Source: an uncultured Verrucomicrobiales bacterium (GTDB lineage: Bacteria > Verrucomicrobiota > Verrucomicrobiia > Verrucomicrobiales > DEV007). Taken from it: 64,000 nucleotides of DNA. The notes under the pieces are model-generated. The model searched no databases, was not told where the DNA came from, and was given only the letters and a program-made list of their open reading frames with translations. The position numbers were made by a program, and so were the translations under genes. The stretch spans positions 1 to 64,000 of the forward strand of contig CALAHF010000017.1 of assembly GCA_937891465.1 (NCBI GenBank), read 5' to 3'. Of this stretch, positions 8,032 to 15,819 are shown in pieces (within the stretch, counting starts at the first letter, position 1; each line of letters opens with the position of its first letter).

Positions 8032-8685
8032 TTAGGAACTGAGGCCGTTCGCGATGAGTCCTATCCAGGAAATGATCAGAAAAATCCAGGCCCCATTGAC
8101 GACGATCGCAAAAAACAAAGCCAGCCACCACCGGAATGGGCCCCGCGGAACAAGGCCAAGCGAAGACTTGCGATAACGAATGAGATAATAGAACGCAGCC
8201 GGCGCGGTAAATAAGGTAATGAAGGCCAACGGAAAAAAGGCCAGAAACGGAACGACGAGTCCAAGCGCTGTGTTGTCGTAAAGTTTTAGGGACGCCCGAA
8301 ATTCGTCTTTGCCTTTTTTTTCCCGGAGACTGTGAAGGCAAGGAAGACACAGTGATTTTCCGCCCCATGAAATCGACGCTTTCTCCGACATGAAACAGCC
8401 ACACTCTTCGCAGACGTGCTCAGCTTTTAACTCGGGGTAGAACGAACAGGTCGCATCGCCATCAGTGGACAACTCGCCGAAGGCTGGTTTCGATTCCTCT
8501 GGAACAAACAGCCGTGGAAAAACCCGAACGGTGGGCTTTTTCCGGCAGCTGGGGCATTCCCGGGCAACGGGACCAAACTGTGGTCCAGCGGAAATCGGAT
8601 TCTGGCACGACGGACAGGAAATAGACGCCGATGCAGGCATGGGGCCGGGCGCGTAGGGTGATTCTGCTGGTAAAGTTTCGGTCAT
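8032..8685 (-). CDS. Zinc-ribbon / B-box-like membrane protein, hypothetical
   Basis: The product (217 residues from ATG 8685; a TTG at 8730 is less likely) starts with a Pro/Ala-rich stretch. A first zinc ribbon, CPSC then CPSC, follows at about residues 23-45. A second cysteine cluster, CEECGCF then CLPCL, resembles the B-box-type finger seen in many bacterial membrane proteins. Two hydrophobic segments form the C-terminal half (VVPFLAFFPLAFITLF and WWLALFFAIVVNGAWIFLII). The plan predicts cytoplasmic fingers and a membrane anchor. No function is assignable. It precedes acpS on the same strand by ten bases. Confidence 0.75.
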   Translation of the reverse strand: MTETLPAESPYAPGPMPASASISCPSCQNPISAGPQFGPVARECPSCRKKPTVRVFPRLFVPEESKPAFGELSTDGDATCSFYPELKAEHVCEECGCFMSEKASISWGGKSLCLPCLHSLREKKGKDEFRASLKLYDNTALGLVVPFLAFFPLAFITLFTAPAAFYYLIRYRKSSLGLVPRGPFRWWLALFFAIVVNGAWIFLIISWIGLIANGLSS

Positions 8686-8848
8686 CTGCGGTTGCGTCCC
8701 ACCATAGCCAAAACGTGGCGGTCTTTGCAAATACCAATCTGTCAGAGTTTTTCAAATTTGGTTAAGAAACCTGAAATACCTATTGCACCTAACCTTATTT
8801 ACACTAAAATTATAAAAATTCTTAATAACCTCGTTTTATTTGGAACAC

Positions 8849-10327
8849 ATGAAAAAAACACTCCAGATCCTGACTCTCATTACCTCGTTGGCCCTCGGCT
8901 TTTCACTAACGAGCTGCAGTGATCCGCAATCAACTGCGGCAAAAACACTGAAAAAGAACAATTATTCGAATTCGGTCGATGATTTCCTCGTGGCTGCGGC
9001 TAGCGGAGATTTACAGGCGATCGAACTCTTCGAGCAGGCAGGAATGTTGATCGATGCGGCGGATGGCAACGGCACCACTGCGATCATGCAAGCGGCGACA
9101 AATGGTCGCAAAGCTGCTGTCGAGGCACTTCTCGGAAAGGGAGCGGATCCTCGCCACGTAAACGCACTGGGCCGGACGGCTCTGATTGGCGCTGCTGAAA
9201 AAGGCCACACCGATGTAGTTCGTCTTCTTCTTGGACGTGGATCAGATGCCACAACCAAAGACATCGAAGGCTGGAATGCGCTTTCAGTTGCCGCATTTAA
9301 CAGCCAGGCAAATACAGTTGAGCTTCTTGCAGGCAACGCTTCTCAGGAAATGCTCGACGACGCACTGTTAGTCGCGTGTTTCAGCGGGTCACCTGGAGTG
9401 ATCGATCAGCTTTTGAATCAGGGCGCTTACATCAACACTCGCAGCCCAGATAACCAGACGCCGCTCATGATTTCGGCTCAGCACGGTCATCAAGATGCAG
9501 TTCGTCTGCTGCTTCAAAATCAGGCCAACCCTTATGCGCTCGACGGCAGCGACGCAACGGCTGCAAACTTGGCCGAAACCAACGGTCATAAAGAAATCCG
9601 CGACCTCATCCTCGACCCAACTGAATGGGGCACATCGGAGACAACCGAAGAGCTCGAAATTGAGCTGGCGGCAGCGCTCGACGCACTTGCAGGCGGCAGC
9701 ACCGAAGAAATGCTTGGCGACGCGCCAGAAGATGCTGATTTGGTAGGTGGTGAAGGAGCCGCAAAGCCAATGGCTGCGTTGAATGGTGCGACGATCAAGT
9801 CCGACGACGAAAAAGCCGCCGCGCCTCCAGTCGAGACATTCAAGCTCGCAGGATTCCGTGAGCAGCCGCTTCCCATCATTCTGAAAAGTGTTGAAGGTGA
9901 CTCCGCACAGGTTCGATTGCTCGCGAACGAAGATGGCGAGTCGGTTGCCGTTAGCGAAGGTCAGGCAATTCCCGGCACCGACTTTTCAATCACTAATGTG
10001 GAAACCAAATTCATCTCCAGCAAACAGGGCAAAGGTGAAATGGTCGACGTTTCCCGCATCACGGTGGAAAACACCACTACCGGAGTCAAGCACCTGCTTG
10101 TAAAAGACGTCGCCGGTCACAGCGCCGAGACCTACGCCATTTTGGAATCTCCAGACAGTTCGTTCCGCTACGTGGTTCGCACGGGCGATGTGTTCCGCAC
10201 GGTCGACCCAACCGCGGGTGAGGTAGACTACCAGGTCCTCGACATTCGCCCAACCGGAGTTGTCATTAAAGACCTCGTTACCGAAGAAGTATCGACCATT
10301 GCACGCGACGGAATGGCTTTGAACTGA
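8849..10327 (+). CDS. Ankyrin-repeat lipoprotein
   Basis: The 492-residue product has a lipoprotein signal ending in the lipobox LTSC (Cys about residue 23). About six ankyrin repeats span residues 45-250 (for example GTTAIMQAATNGRKAAVEAL, GRTALIGAAEKGHTDVVRLL, QTPLMISAQHGHQDAVRLL). An acidic, Ala-rich linker follows, then a beta-rich C-terminal domain (about 320-490) that I cannot name. It is expected in the outer or inner membrane facing the periplasm, where the repeats would bind a protein partner. The ATG at 8849 is preferred over TTG 8840 because the positively charged signal start MKKTLQ begins there. The upstream 160 bases are AT-rich. Confidence 0.85.
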   Translation: MKKTLQILTLITSLALGFSLTSCSDPQSTAAKTLKKNNYSNSVDDFLVAAASGDLQAIELFEQAGMLIDAADGNGTTAIMQAATNGRKAAVEALLGKGADPRHVNALGRTALIGAAEKGHTDVVRLLLGRGSDATTKDIEGWNALSVAAFNSQANTVELLAGNASQEMLDDALLVACFSGSPGVIDQLLNQGAYINTRSPDNQTPLMISAQHGHQDAVRLLLQNQANPYALDGSDATAANLAETNGHKEIRDLILDPTEWGTSETTEELEIELAAALDALAGGSTEEMLGDAPEDADLVGGEGAAKPMAALNGATIKSDDEKAAAPPVETFKLAGFREQPLPIILKSVEGDSAQVRLLANEDGESVAVSEGQAIPGTDFSITNVETKFISSKQGKGEMVDVSRITVENTTTGVKHLLVKDVAGHSAETYAILESPDSSFRYVVRTGDVFRTVDPTAGEVDYQVLDIRPTGVVIKDLVTEEVSTIARDGMALN

Positions 10328-10385
10328 GTAATTTCCAGCGACTGAAACTCGCTCATTTGTTTTGCTCAAAAAACCGACGTCGGAA

Positions 10386-10874
10386 ATGTTTGCAATATTC
10401 AACGCTCCACGTCGGTATCCACGCGTTTATCAGCCTTACCAGGAAACGTTCAATTTTTACGAAGGCCGTGATAAATGGCTAGAGTCTACCGCTGATGCTC
10501 CGACAGAAGCAGTGCTCCTGTTTTCAATTCATTGGCTTCATCTGGAACTCTACAATGGCGGTTTCTGGCAGTATTTTTTCAATTCGACCGGCACTTCCTG
10601 CCCTGAGGCGATCGAAGGATTTAAGGCCATTGGAATGCCTGAGGTTGCGTCCGTGATTGAAGAGGCGGTCGCAAAACTCGGTGAGACTTTTCCGATGGAT
10701 CCGGAAAATCGCAGAACCGTTGTAGGCGACCCGCAAAACCGAATGGACTTCGATGAGCTCGAAACCCAGTTTTACGAATTGGCGGACACGAAGCAGTTTT
10801 TTCGAAAACTCCCAAAATTCGTCCCGAACGCAGAGGCATACGCAGACGAGTTCGAAAACAGAACGAACCGCTGA
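10386..10874 (+). CDS. DUF4375-domain protein
   Basis: The 162-residue protein contains the DMP19/DUF4375 core: HWLHLELYNGGFWQYFFNSTG followed by helices with EAIEGFKAIG. The motif NGGF.QYF.NS.G is the hallmark of this family, whose function is poorly known; one relative mimics DNA in Neisseria, but no such role can be claimed here. ATG 10386 is preferred over TTG 10362. It lies 58 bases after the ankyrin lipoprotein in the same direction, possibly co-transcribed. A palindrome and tRNA-Ala follow at once. Confidence 0.75.
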   Translation: MFAIFNAPRRYPRVYQPYQETFNFYEGRDKWLESTADAPTEAVLLFSIHWLHLELYNGGFWQYFFNSTGTSCPEAIEGFKAIGMPEVASVIEEAVAKLGETFPMDPENRRTVVGDPQNRMDFDELETQFYELADTKQFFRKLPKFVPNAEAYADEFENRTNR

Positions 10875-10897
10875 TTTTGTGAAAACGTTTCACAAAA
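10875..10897. terminator. Perfect palindrome, likely bidirectional terminator
   Basis: TTTTGTGAAA and TTTCACAAAA enclose ACG, starting the base after the DUF4375 stop and ending just before the 3' end of leftward tRNA-Ala. It is placed to stop transcription from both sides, although the stem is weak and U-tracts are short. Confidence 0.5.
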
Positions 10898-10898
10898 G

Positions 10899-10971
10899 TG
10901 GAGCGTAGCGGATTCGAACCGCTGACCCCCTGCATGCCATGCAGGTGCTCTACCAACTGAGCTAACGCCCC
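10899..10971 (-). tRNA. tRNA-Ala (anticodon GGC)
   Basis: Leftward cloverleaf: acceptor GGGGCGT with ACGCTCC, D-arm TAGCTCAGTTGGTAGAGC, and anticodon stem CCTGC/GCAGG with loop ATGGCAT giving GGC. The T-loop is TTCGAAT. The acceptor includes a G3-U70 wobble, the main alanine identity element. No CCA is encoded, unlike tRNA-Val in this window. Confidence 0.95.
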
Positions 10972-11036
10972 TTTTACCTTTCGGCTGGGAAACCGGATTT
11001 TAGGCTACTTTCACAAATCGGGCAACCGGTTTTCGA

Positions 11037-12062
11037 TCACGGATTCGCCAGTGTTTCGATCACAACCTTGAGCCCTTTGACGACAGACTCCAGCTTTTCG
11101 AAATCGATTTGCTCAAGCGAATCGGCAGATGGCAAACGAAGCTTATCCGTATCCGTCACAACGATTGCAGGAAATCCTTTTTTCGAAAAAGAAGCGTGAT
11201 CTGCCCGATGAATTTCTGGGATTTTCTCTGCAAAACTTCCTGCGACGGTCGGAATTGGGGATGCCCGAAAAAACGAATCACGCGCCATTTCCGCCATTTC
11301 ACCAGAGTCAGCATTTCCTAAAATCGCCACGAAATTTCCCGTGCTCGGAAACTTATCATCGAGCCCTGCGGGACTTTGTTGGCTCCCCTCCTCATCTGAA
11401 AAAACGCCAAGCGAATTGAGATCGATCATCGCTTCGATCTTCATTCCCTCGCGTTTTGCCTCTGCCGCAAAATTCACACTTCCCATTGCGTTCGTTTCAA
11501 AATACGCAGGCTCTCCATTTACAAAAGCGACGAACTGAATCGTGCGCGCTTGCTGACTCCCGGCGAACGCCCGCGCCAAGCTAATCAGGGCTGCCACGCC
11601 CGAACCATTGTCATTCACTCCAGCTGAACCGGGGGCGGAATCAAAGTGCGCCCCCACCACGACAAATTCTTTTGCACGCGAATTCCCCCGCAGTTCCGCG
11701 ATGACATTCCAGACTTTATCCGGCCCCACATCAAACGCTTGCCGCCGAATCGGATAACCCGCATTCGATGGCCCGAGAGTAGATTCAACCCACACCGCTG
11801 CTTTTTTCAGCGAATCTTGTTTCTCCAAATTTCGCTCACCAATGCGTGACGAGAGTGTTTCAACGAGAAGTTTTAAGTCGCCCGCGTTCACCGGCCGTTG
11901 AGTCATCCGGGCCGATTCCAGATTCTTGCCCAAATTCTCATCTTGCGAATGGTGCAACGATTTGGGGGAAACATGCGTTACAACCACCGCTACCATGCCA
12001 AGCACAAAAAGCCCTACCGGTAACGCGACAAGCGCAGTTCGAATGATTTTTCCGGAGTTCAT
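11037..12062 (-). CDS. M28-family peptidase-like membrane protein, catalytic Glu apparently lost
   Basis: The 341-residue protein has an N-terminal membrane anchor (ALVALPVGLFVLGMVAVVV) and an M28 aminopeptidase-type domain facing the periplasm. Zinc-site motifs are visible: GAHFDS (His139, Asp141), NDNGSG (Asp151), FVNGEPAYFET, IDLNSLGVFSD and ADHASF. Close relatives read NEEP at the third motif, where the first Glu is the catalytic base and the second a metal ligand; here it is NGEP, so the base seems replaced by Gly. It may be inactive or use another residue. ATG 12062 lies ten bases after lpxB, so the genes are probably co-transcribed. A TTG at 12071 is an alternative. Confidence 0.8.
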   Translation of the reverse strand: MNSGKIIRTALVALPVGLFVLGMVAVVVTHVSPKSLHHSQDENLGKNLESARMTQRPVNAGDLKLLVETLSSRIGERNLEKQDSLKKAAVWVESTLGPSNAGYPIRRQAFDVGPDKVWNVIAELRGNSRAKEFVVVGAHFDSAPGSAGVNDNGSGVAALISLARAFAGSQQARTIQFVAFVNGEPAYFETNAMGSVNFAAEAKREGMKIEAMIDLNSLGVFSDEEGSQQSPAGLDDKFPSTGNFVAILGNADSGEMAEMARDSFFRASPIPTVAGSFAEKIPEIHRADHASFSKKGFPAIVVTDTDKLRLPSADSLEQIDFEKLESVVKGLKVVIETLANP

Positions 12063-12071
12063 GAAATTCAA

Positions 12072-13181
12072 TTAATCAGCGCCAAGAGCAGCTATCACAC
12101 AAGACGCCGCCCGCTCATGCGAACCGCCCTCCCCGAGCATGGCGACAACGCGGGCAATGTCATCTTGCAAAGCATTACGCACCACGTCATCGGAAAGTAA
12201 CCTTTCCAATTCGTCGGCAATCACCGGCCCCGTCGATTTTTCCTGCAATAATTCCCGGACGACTTCTCGACCAGCCATCACGTTGACGATGCCGAGAAAA
12301 TCCACTTTCATCACCTGCCTAGCCACCAGCGCGGTCAACCACGCGACTTTGTAAGTCAGGCAATATGGCAAGCCCAGACACGCAGCTTCCAGCGTCGCCG
12401 TTCCTGATGCAACAACGCCAACCGCGGCCCGCTGCATGATTTCATGCGCGGGGAATTTCTCGATTTTAATCCCCGCTTTCCCAGCGAGTTCGTGAATTCG
12501 GGCGTCTAAAACCGCGGTCGCTCCCGTGGAGGCAAATCGCAAATCCGGACGCGCTTTTTTCAAAATCCGAGCCGCTTCAAGCATCTGCGGAAAAAGCCCT
12601 TCCACCTCGCGTTCGCGCGAACCCGGCAACAGCGCGACAAGATTTGGATCGCGCGTAACGCCATCAATCCGCTCTTCCTCCATCGAATCGACGAGCGGAT
12701 GCCCCGCAAATTCCGTCGGCAGTCCTGAATTTTCGTAGAGCTCTTTTTCGAACGGAAAAATGCAGATCATCAAATCCAACAGCTCCGCCATCGTTTTGAT
12801 TCGGCCCCGTTTCCAGGCCCAGACCTGCGGGCTGATGTAATAAATCAGCTTCCCCGTGAAGCCTCCTTTTCGCAGCGCTTTGGCCAACCGGAGATTGAAA
12901 CCGGGATAATCGATCAGTACAACCGCGTCCGGTTTTTCCGCAAAAATCCGTGCAACCGTTTCATCCATTTTCTGGCGGAAATAACCATATTTTTTAAGAA
13001 CCTCCCACAAACCCAAGACCGCCGCATCAGCCAGCCAATCTTCAATGTCGTCCGAAATTTCACGCATCGTCGGCCCGCCCAATCCCGACAACTCAAGCTC
13101 GTCAGTCGGCAACGCACGCATCAAGGCCGATCCGTGGGTATCTCCACTGATTTCACCGGCGACAAGAAAAATGCGTTTCAC
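12072..13181 (-). CDS. lpxB: Lipid-A-disaccharide synthase
   Basis: The 369-residue glycosyltransferase joins UDP-2,3-diacylglucosamine and 2,3-diacylglucosamine-1-phosphate into the lipid A disaccharide at the inner membrane. LpxB landmarks are the start VAGEISGDTHG, then LIDYPGFNLRLAK, YYISPQVWAWKRGR, FAGHPLVD, ALLPGSREREV and GTATLEAAC. Length is normal. The start is a GTG at 13181, at the position expected from the family. The start codon and the next bases belong to a dispersed palindrome. The same 25 bases, including the start, occur before the Nramp-like gene. M28 follows closely. The gene shows the cell has an LPS-type outer membrane. Confidence 0.95.
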   Translation of the reverse strand: MKRIFLVAGEISGDTHGSALMRALPTDELELSGLGGPTMREISDDIEDWLADAAVLGLWEVLKKYGYFRQKMDETVARIFAEKPDAVVLIDYPGFNLRLAKALRKGGFTGKLIYYISPQVWAWKRGRIKTMAELLDLMICIFPFEKELYENSGLPTEFAGHPLVDSMEEERIDGVTRDPNLVALLPGSREREVEGLFPQMLEAARILKKARPDLRFASTGATAVLDARIHELAGKAGIKIEKFPAHEIMQRAAVGVVASGTATLEAACLGLPYCLTYKVAWLTALVARQVMKVDFLGIVNVMAGREVVRELLQEKSTGPVIADELERLLSDDVVRNALQDDIARVVAMLGEGGSHERAASCVIAALGAD

Positions 13182-13277
13182 GAGTCAATAGGGTTGGTTC
13201 GATGAATCAATAGGGTTGGAACGTAAAGGCATTTCGAACCAATAGGGTACATTCGATGAACATACCCTATTGGTTCG
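13176..13277. repeat. Dispersed palindrome family, copy C (fills the lpxB - Gfo/Idh gap)
   Basis: Two units. Unit 1 (13176-13222) holds two direct half-sites (GAGTCAATAGGGTTGG and GAATCAATAGGGTTGG). Unit 2 has perfect 15-bp arms, 13235-13249 (CGAACCAATAGGGTA) and 13263-13277, with a 13-base loop. Unit 1 contains the GTG start of lpxB and unit 2 contains the TAG stop of the upstream dehydrogenase, so the whole gap is repeat. Confidence 0.92.
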
Positions 13278-14208
13278 TGGAATTCGCTTCGTCAATAATT
13301 CGAGTGATTTGCAGCGCAACATCGAGCGCGTCAGCTCCCTGCTGACCGCTTACTCTGGGCTTCAGCCCCTGAGATGCGCAATCGATGAACGACGCGAGTT
13401 CGCTTTTCAGCGGCTCGCCCTTCTCGACTTCGACTTTTTCGCGCGCGATGGCGAGGCCCTCTTTGCGATAGATCCAGCCGCTCTGATCCTGATAATCTAG
13501 CGAGAGATACGCGTCGTTTTGAAAGACGCGAATTTTCCGCATTTTCTCGGGGCTGATCCGGCTGGCAGTGATGTTGGCGACACAGTTGTTTTCGAATGTA
13601 ATCCGCGCGTTCGCGATATCTTCGCGCTTCGTCAAAACGGCAATTCCGGTCGCATCGATTTTGGCAATCGGTGTATCGACAAGGTGAAGGATGATTTCGA
13701 GATCGTGAATCATCAAATCGAGCACGACTCCGATGTCCATGCTGCGATTTGGAAATGGCGAGAGCCGATGGCTTTCGATGAACTTCGGATTGTCGAGATG
13801 CGACTCGAGCTGGGCCATCACGGGGTTGAATCGCTCGATGTGACCGACTTGTAAAACGAGCCCTTTTTCATACGCGAGATCGATCAGCGCCGTGGCGTCA
13901 TCGACAGAGTCAGAAATCGGTTTTTCCATAAGCACGTGCTTCCCGGCATTCAGCAACGCGCAGCCGATTTCGCGATGAGTGACAGTTGGCGTTGCGATGG
14001 TTGCCGCATCGACGAGCGAAATAAATTCCTCCATCGAATCGACCACTTTCCCGCCATATTGGCTGGCAAGTTCGTTCGCGAGATCTTTGTTCAGGTCAAA
14101 AATCGCGGTCAATTCCGACGATTCGAGTTCGGAATAAATCCGGGCGTGATTTTTTCCCATCGCCCCGATTCCAGCGACTCCGGCACGGACTTTTTTTGTG
14201 CTGCTCAT
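13267..14208 (-). CDS. Gfo/Idh/MocA-family oxidoreductase
   Basis: The 313-residue NAD(P)-dependent dehydrogenase has the Rossmann start GVAGIGAMGKNHARIYSE, ATIATPTVTH, the conserved HVLMEKPI, and a substrate-side motif DLMIHDLEIILHLV, where DxxxH fits the catalytic His. The substrate is probably a sugar or nucleotide sugar. Its place directly before lpxB invites comparison with GnnA, the UDP-GlcNAc 3-dehydrogenase that makes 3-amino lipid A precursors, but no GnnB aminotransferase is in the window. The last codons (T-N-Q-stop) come from a dispersed palindrome. It may equally belong to the upstream GntR-sialidase-transporter set. Confidence 0.85.
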   Translation of the reverse strand: MSSTKKVRAGVAGIGAMGKNHARIYSELESSELTAIFDLNKDLANELASQYGGKVVDSMEEFISLVDAATIATPTVTHREIGCALLNAGKHVLMEKPISDSVDDATALIDLAYEKGLVLQVGHIERFNPVMAQLESHLDNPKFIESHRLSPFPNRSMDIGVVLDLMIHDLEIILHLVDTPIAKIDATGIAVLTKREDIANARITFENNCVANITASRISPEKMRKIRVFQNDAYLSLDYQDQSGWIYRKEGLAIAREKVEVEKGEPLKSELASFIDCASQGLKPRVSGQQGADALDVALQITRIIDEANSTNQ

Positions 14209-14264
14209 GTGGGGTCAGCTATCGACGAATCAGCGGCGTTTTCAAGACTGGAAACACCAAAGTC

Positions 14265-15761
14265 TCACCACCAACCGAGTAGCTTCCACCACGGCAAACC
14301 GATCCCCAGCCAGACGATGATGTGGAATAAGCCGACGAAGGCACCCGTTCGCAACCAGCGCGGCGCTTCGACATAGCCGAGGCCGAAATAAATCACAACG
14401 GGCCCGGTGGAATAATGGGTCAGCGATCCGCACAGATTCGAGAAATACGCGAGCAATGGAATGATAAGCAGCGCCGGTGCATCCACTCCGATAGCAACTC
14501 CGATGAATGCAGCAACCATCGCGGTGATATGCCCCGTGAGCATCGAGAACGCGTACATCGATAGGAAATAAATCAGCGCCAGGAGAATGGCAGCGTAAAA
14601 AGGGGTGAAACCCGTGACCCAACCTTTGGCGTTGTTGGCGAACCAATCGATCACCCCGAAATCTTTGAGCGCTCCGGCCATCATAATTAATCCACCGAGC
14701 CAAACCATCGCATCCCAAGCCCCATAATTTTTTGCCATGTCATTCCATTTTTGCGCCCCAGTGACAAGGCAAATAACGACACCTAGCAAGGCAACGACCG
14801 CGGTGTGGATGTGGTGAAATTTTGCGGTGGTCCACAGACCAAGCATCAACACAAAAACGCCCAACATGATCCATTCGTTGCGTGACATCGGACCCATCGC
14901 TTTCAAATCGCTGCCGGCTTTTGCGCGAGCAGCCGCCACATCGACACCAGTCGGTTTGAGCAAGAATTTCAGAAAAACCGGGAGCAAAATCAGACCTGCG
15001 AGCCCGGGAACGATGGCTCCTTTTGCCCACATCCCCCAACCAAATTCGACGCCGGCAACATCCTGTGCCGCGGCGGAAACAAGCCCATTGGCGGCCATTC
15101 CGGTAAGAAACATCGCCGCAGTAATCAGGTTTGCGTGAGCGCCCACCTGAATCAAATACGCACTGACATCGTTACGACGCCTACGTTCTGCATCACCGAC
15201 AAGCGTTCGGCAAAGCGAATCGACAATCGGCGCAAGAATACCTCCGCCACGGGCAGTGTTCGACGGGACGAAGGGTCCAAGAACGAGTTCAGCCGCACCG
15301 ATTCCATAAGCAAGGCCAAGAGGCGTCTTGCCGAGAGCTGAGATCAAAAGCAATGCAATCCGTTTCCCCAAACCGGTTGCGATGACCACGCCCGAAATAA
15401 GAAATGCAGCGACGACCAGCCAAACGGTCGTGTTTCCAAAAGCGGAGAGCGCATACGCCAGCGATTCCTTGGAGGCTTTTTTCGGGGCCGTCGCAGGATC
15501 AGCAAAAGTGTTCGTCAGCACCAGAATGATGACCCCAACGAGAACCATCGTGCCCATTGGGAGCGGTCGGAGAATGAAACTCAGAATCGTCGCTACGAAT
15601 ACCGCCATGACTTGCCAGCCGCGCGGATCAACTCCCGCGGGCACGGGGAGAAACCACAGCACCGCGCCAAGGGCGACACAAATCGCGAGCGAAATACAGC
15701 GCCTCAGCTCAGATTGCTTCGGAATAGGTGGGTTTTGCGGTGCTACTTCGGGAGCGGACAT
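14265..15761 (-). CDS. DASS (SLC13) family anion/dicarboxylate transporter
   Basis: The 498-residue protein has about twelve hydrophobic segments and the family's two Ser-Asn-Thr-type hairpin motifs: FVPSNTARGGG in the first half and SNLCGSLTHYSTGP in the second. These match the CitT/2-oxoglutarate-malate translocator branch of divalent anion:sodium symporters. It would import or exchange a di- or tricarboxylate in the inner membrane. The N-terminus is cytoplasmic and Pro-rich (APEVAPQNPPIPKQ). It is third in a leftward set after a GntR regulator and a sialidase-like protein, with gaps of 56-58 bases, which suggests a transported acid released or sensed by that set (inference). Confidence 0.92.
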   Translation of the reverse strand: MSAPEVAPQNPPIPKQSELRRCISLAICVALGAVLWFLPVPAGVDPRGWQVMAVFVATILSFILRPLPMGTMVLVGVIILVLTNTFADPATAPKKASKESLAYALSAFGNTTVWLVVAAFLISGVVIATGLGKRIALLLISALGKTPLGLAYGIGAAELVLGPFVPSNTARGGGILAPIVDSLCRTLVGDAERRRRNDVSAYLIQVGAHANLITAAMFLTGMAANGLVSAAAQDVAGVEFGWGMWAKGAIVPGLAGLILLPVFLKFLLKPTGVDVAAARAKAGSDLKAMGPMSRNEWIMLGVFVLMLGLWTTAKFHHIHTAVVALLGVVICLVTGAQKWNDMAKNYGAWDAMVWLGGLIMMAGALKDFGVIDWFANNAKGWVTGFTPFYAAILLALIYFLSMYAFSMLTGHITAMVAAFIGVAIGVDAPALLIIPLLAYFSNLCGSLTHYSTGPVVIYFGLGYVEAPRWLRTGAFVGLFHIIVWLGIGLPWWKLLGWW

Positions 15762-15819
15762 TTTCCAAAGAAGACACCAAAAAAATCGACATTTAGCAAG
15801 CAGTTAGGTTCAGCCAAAC

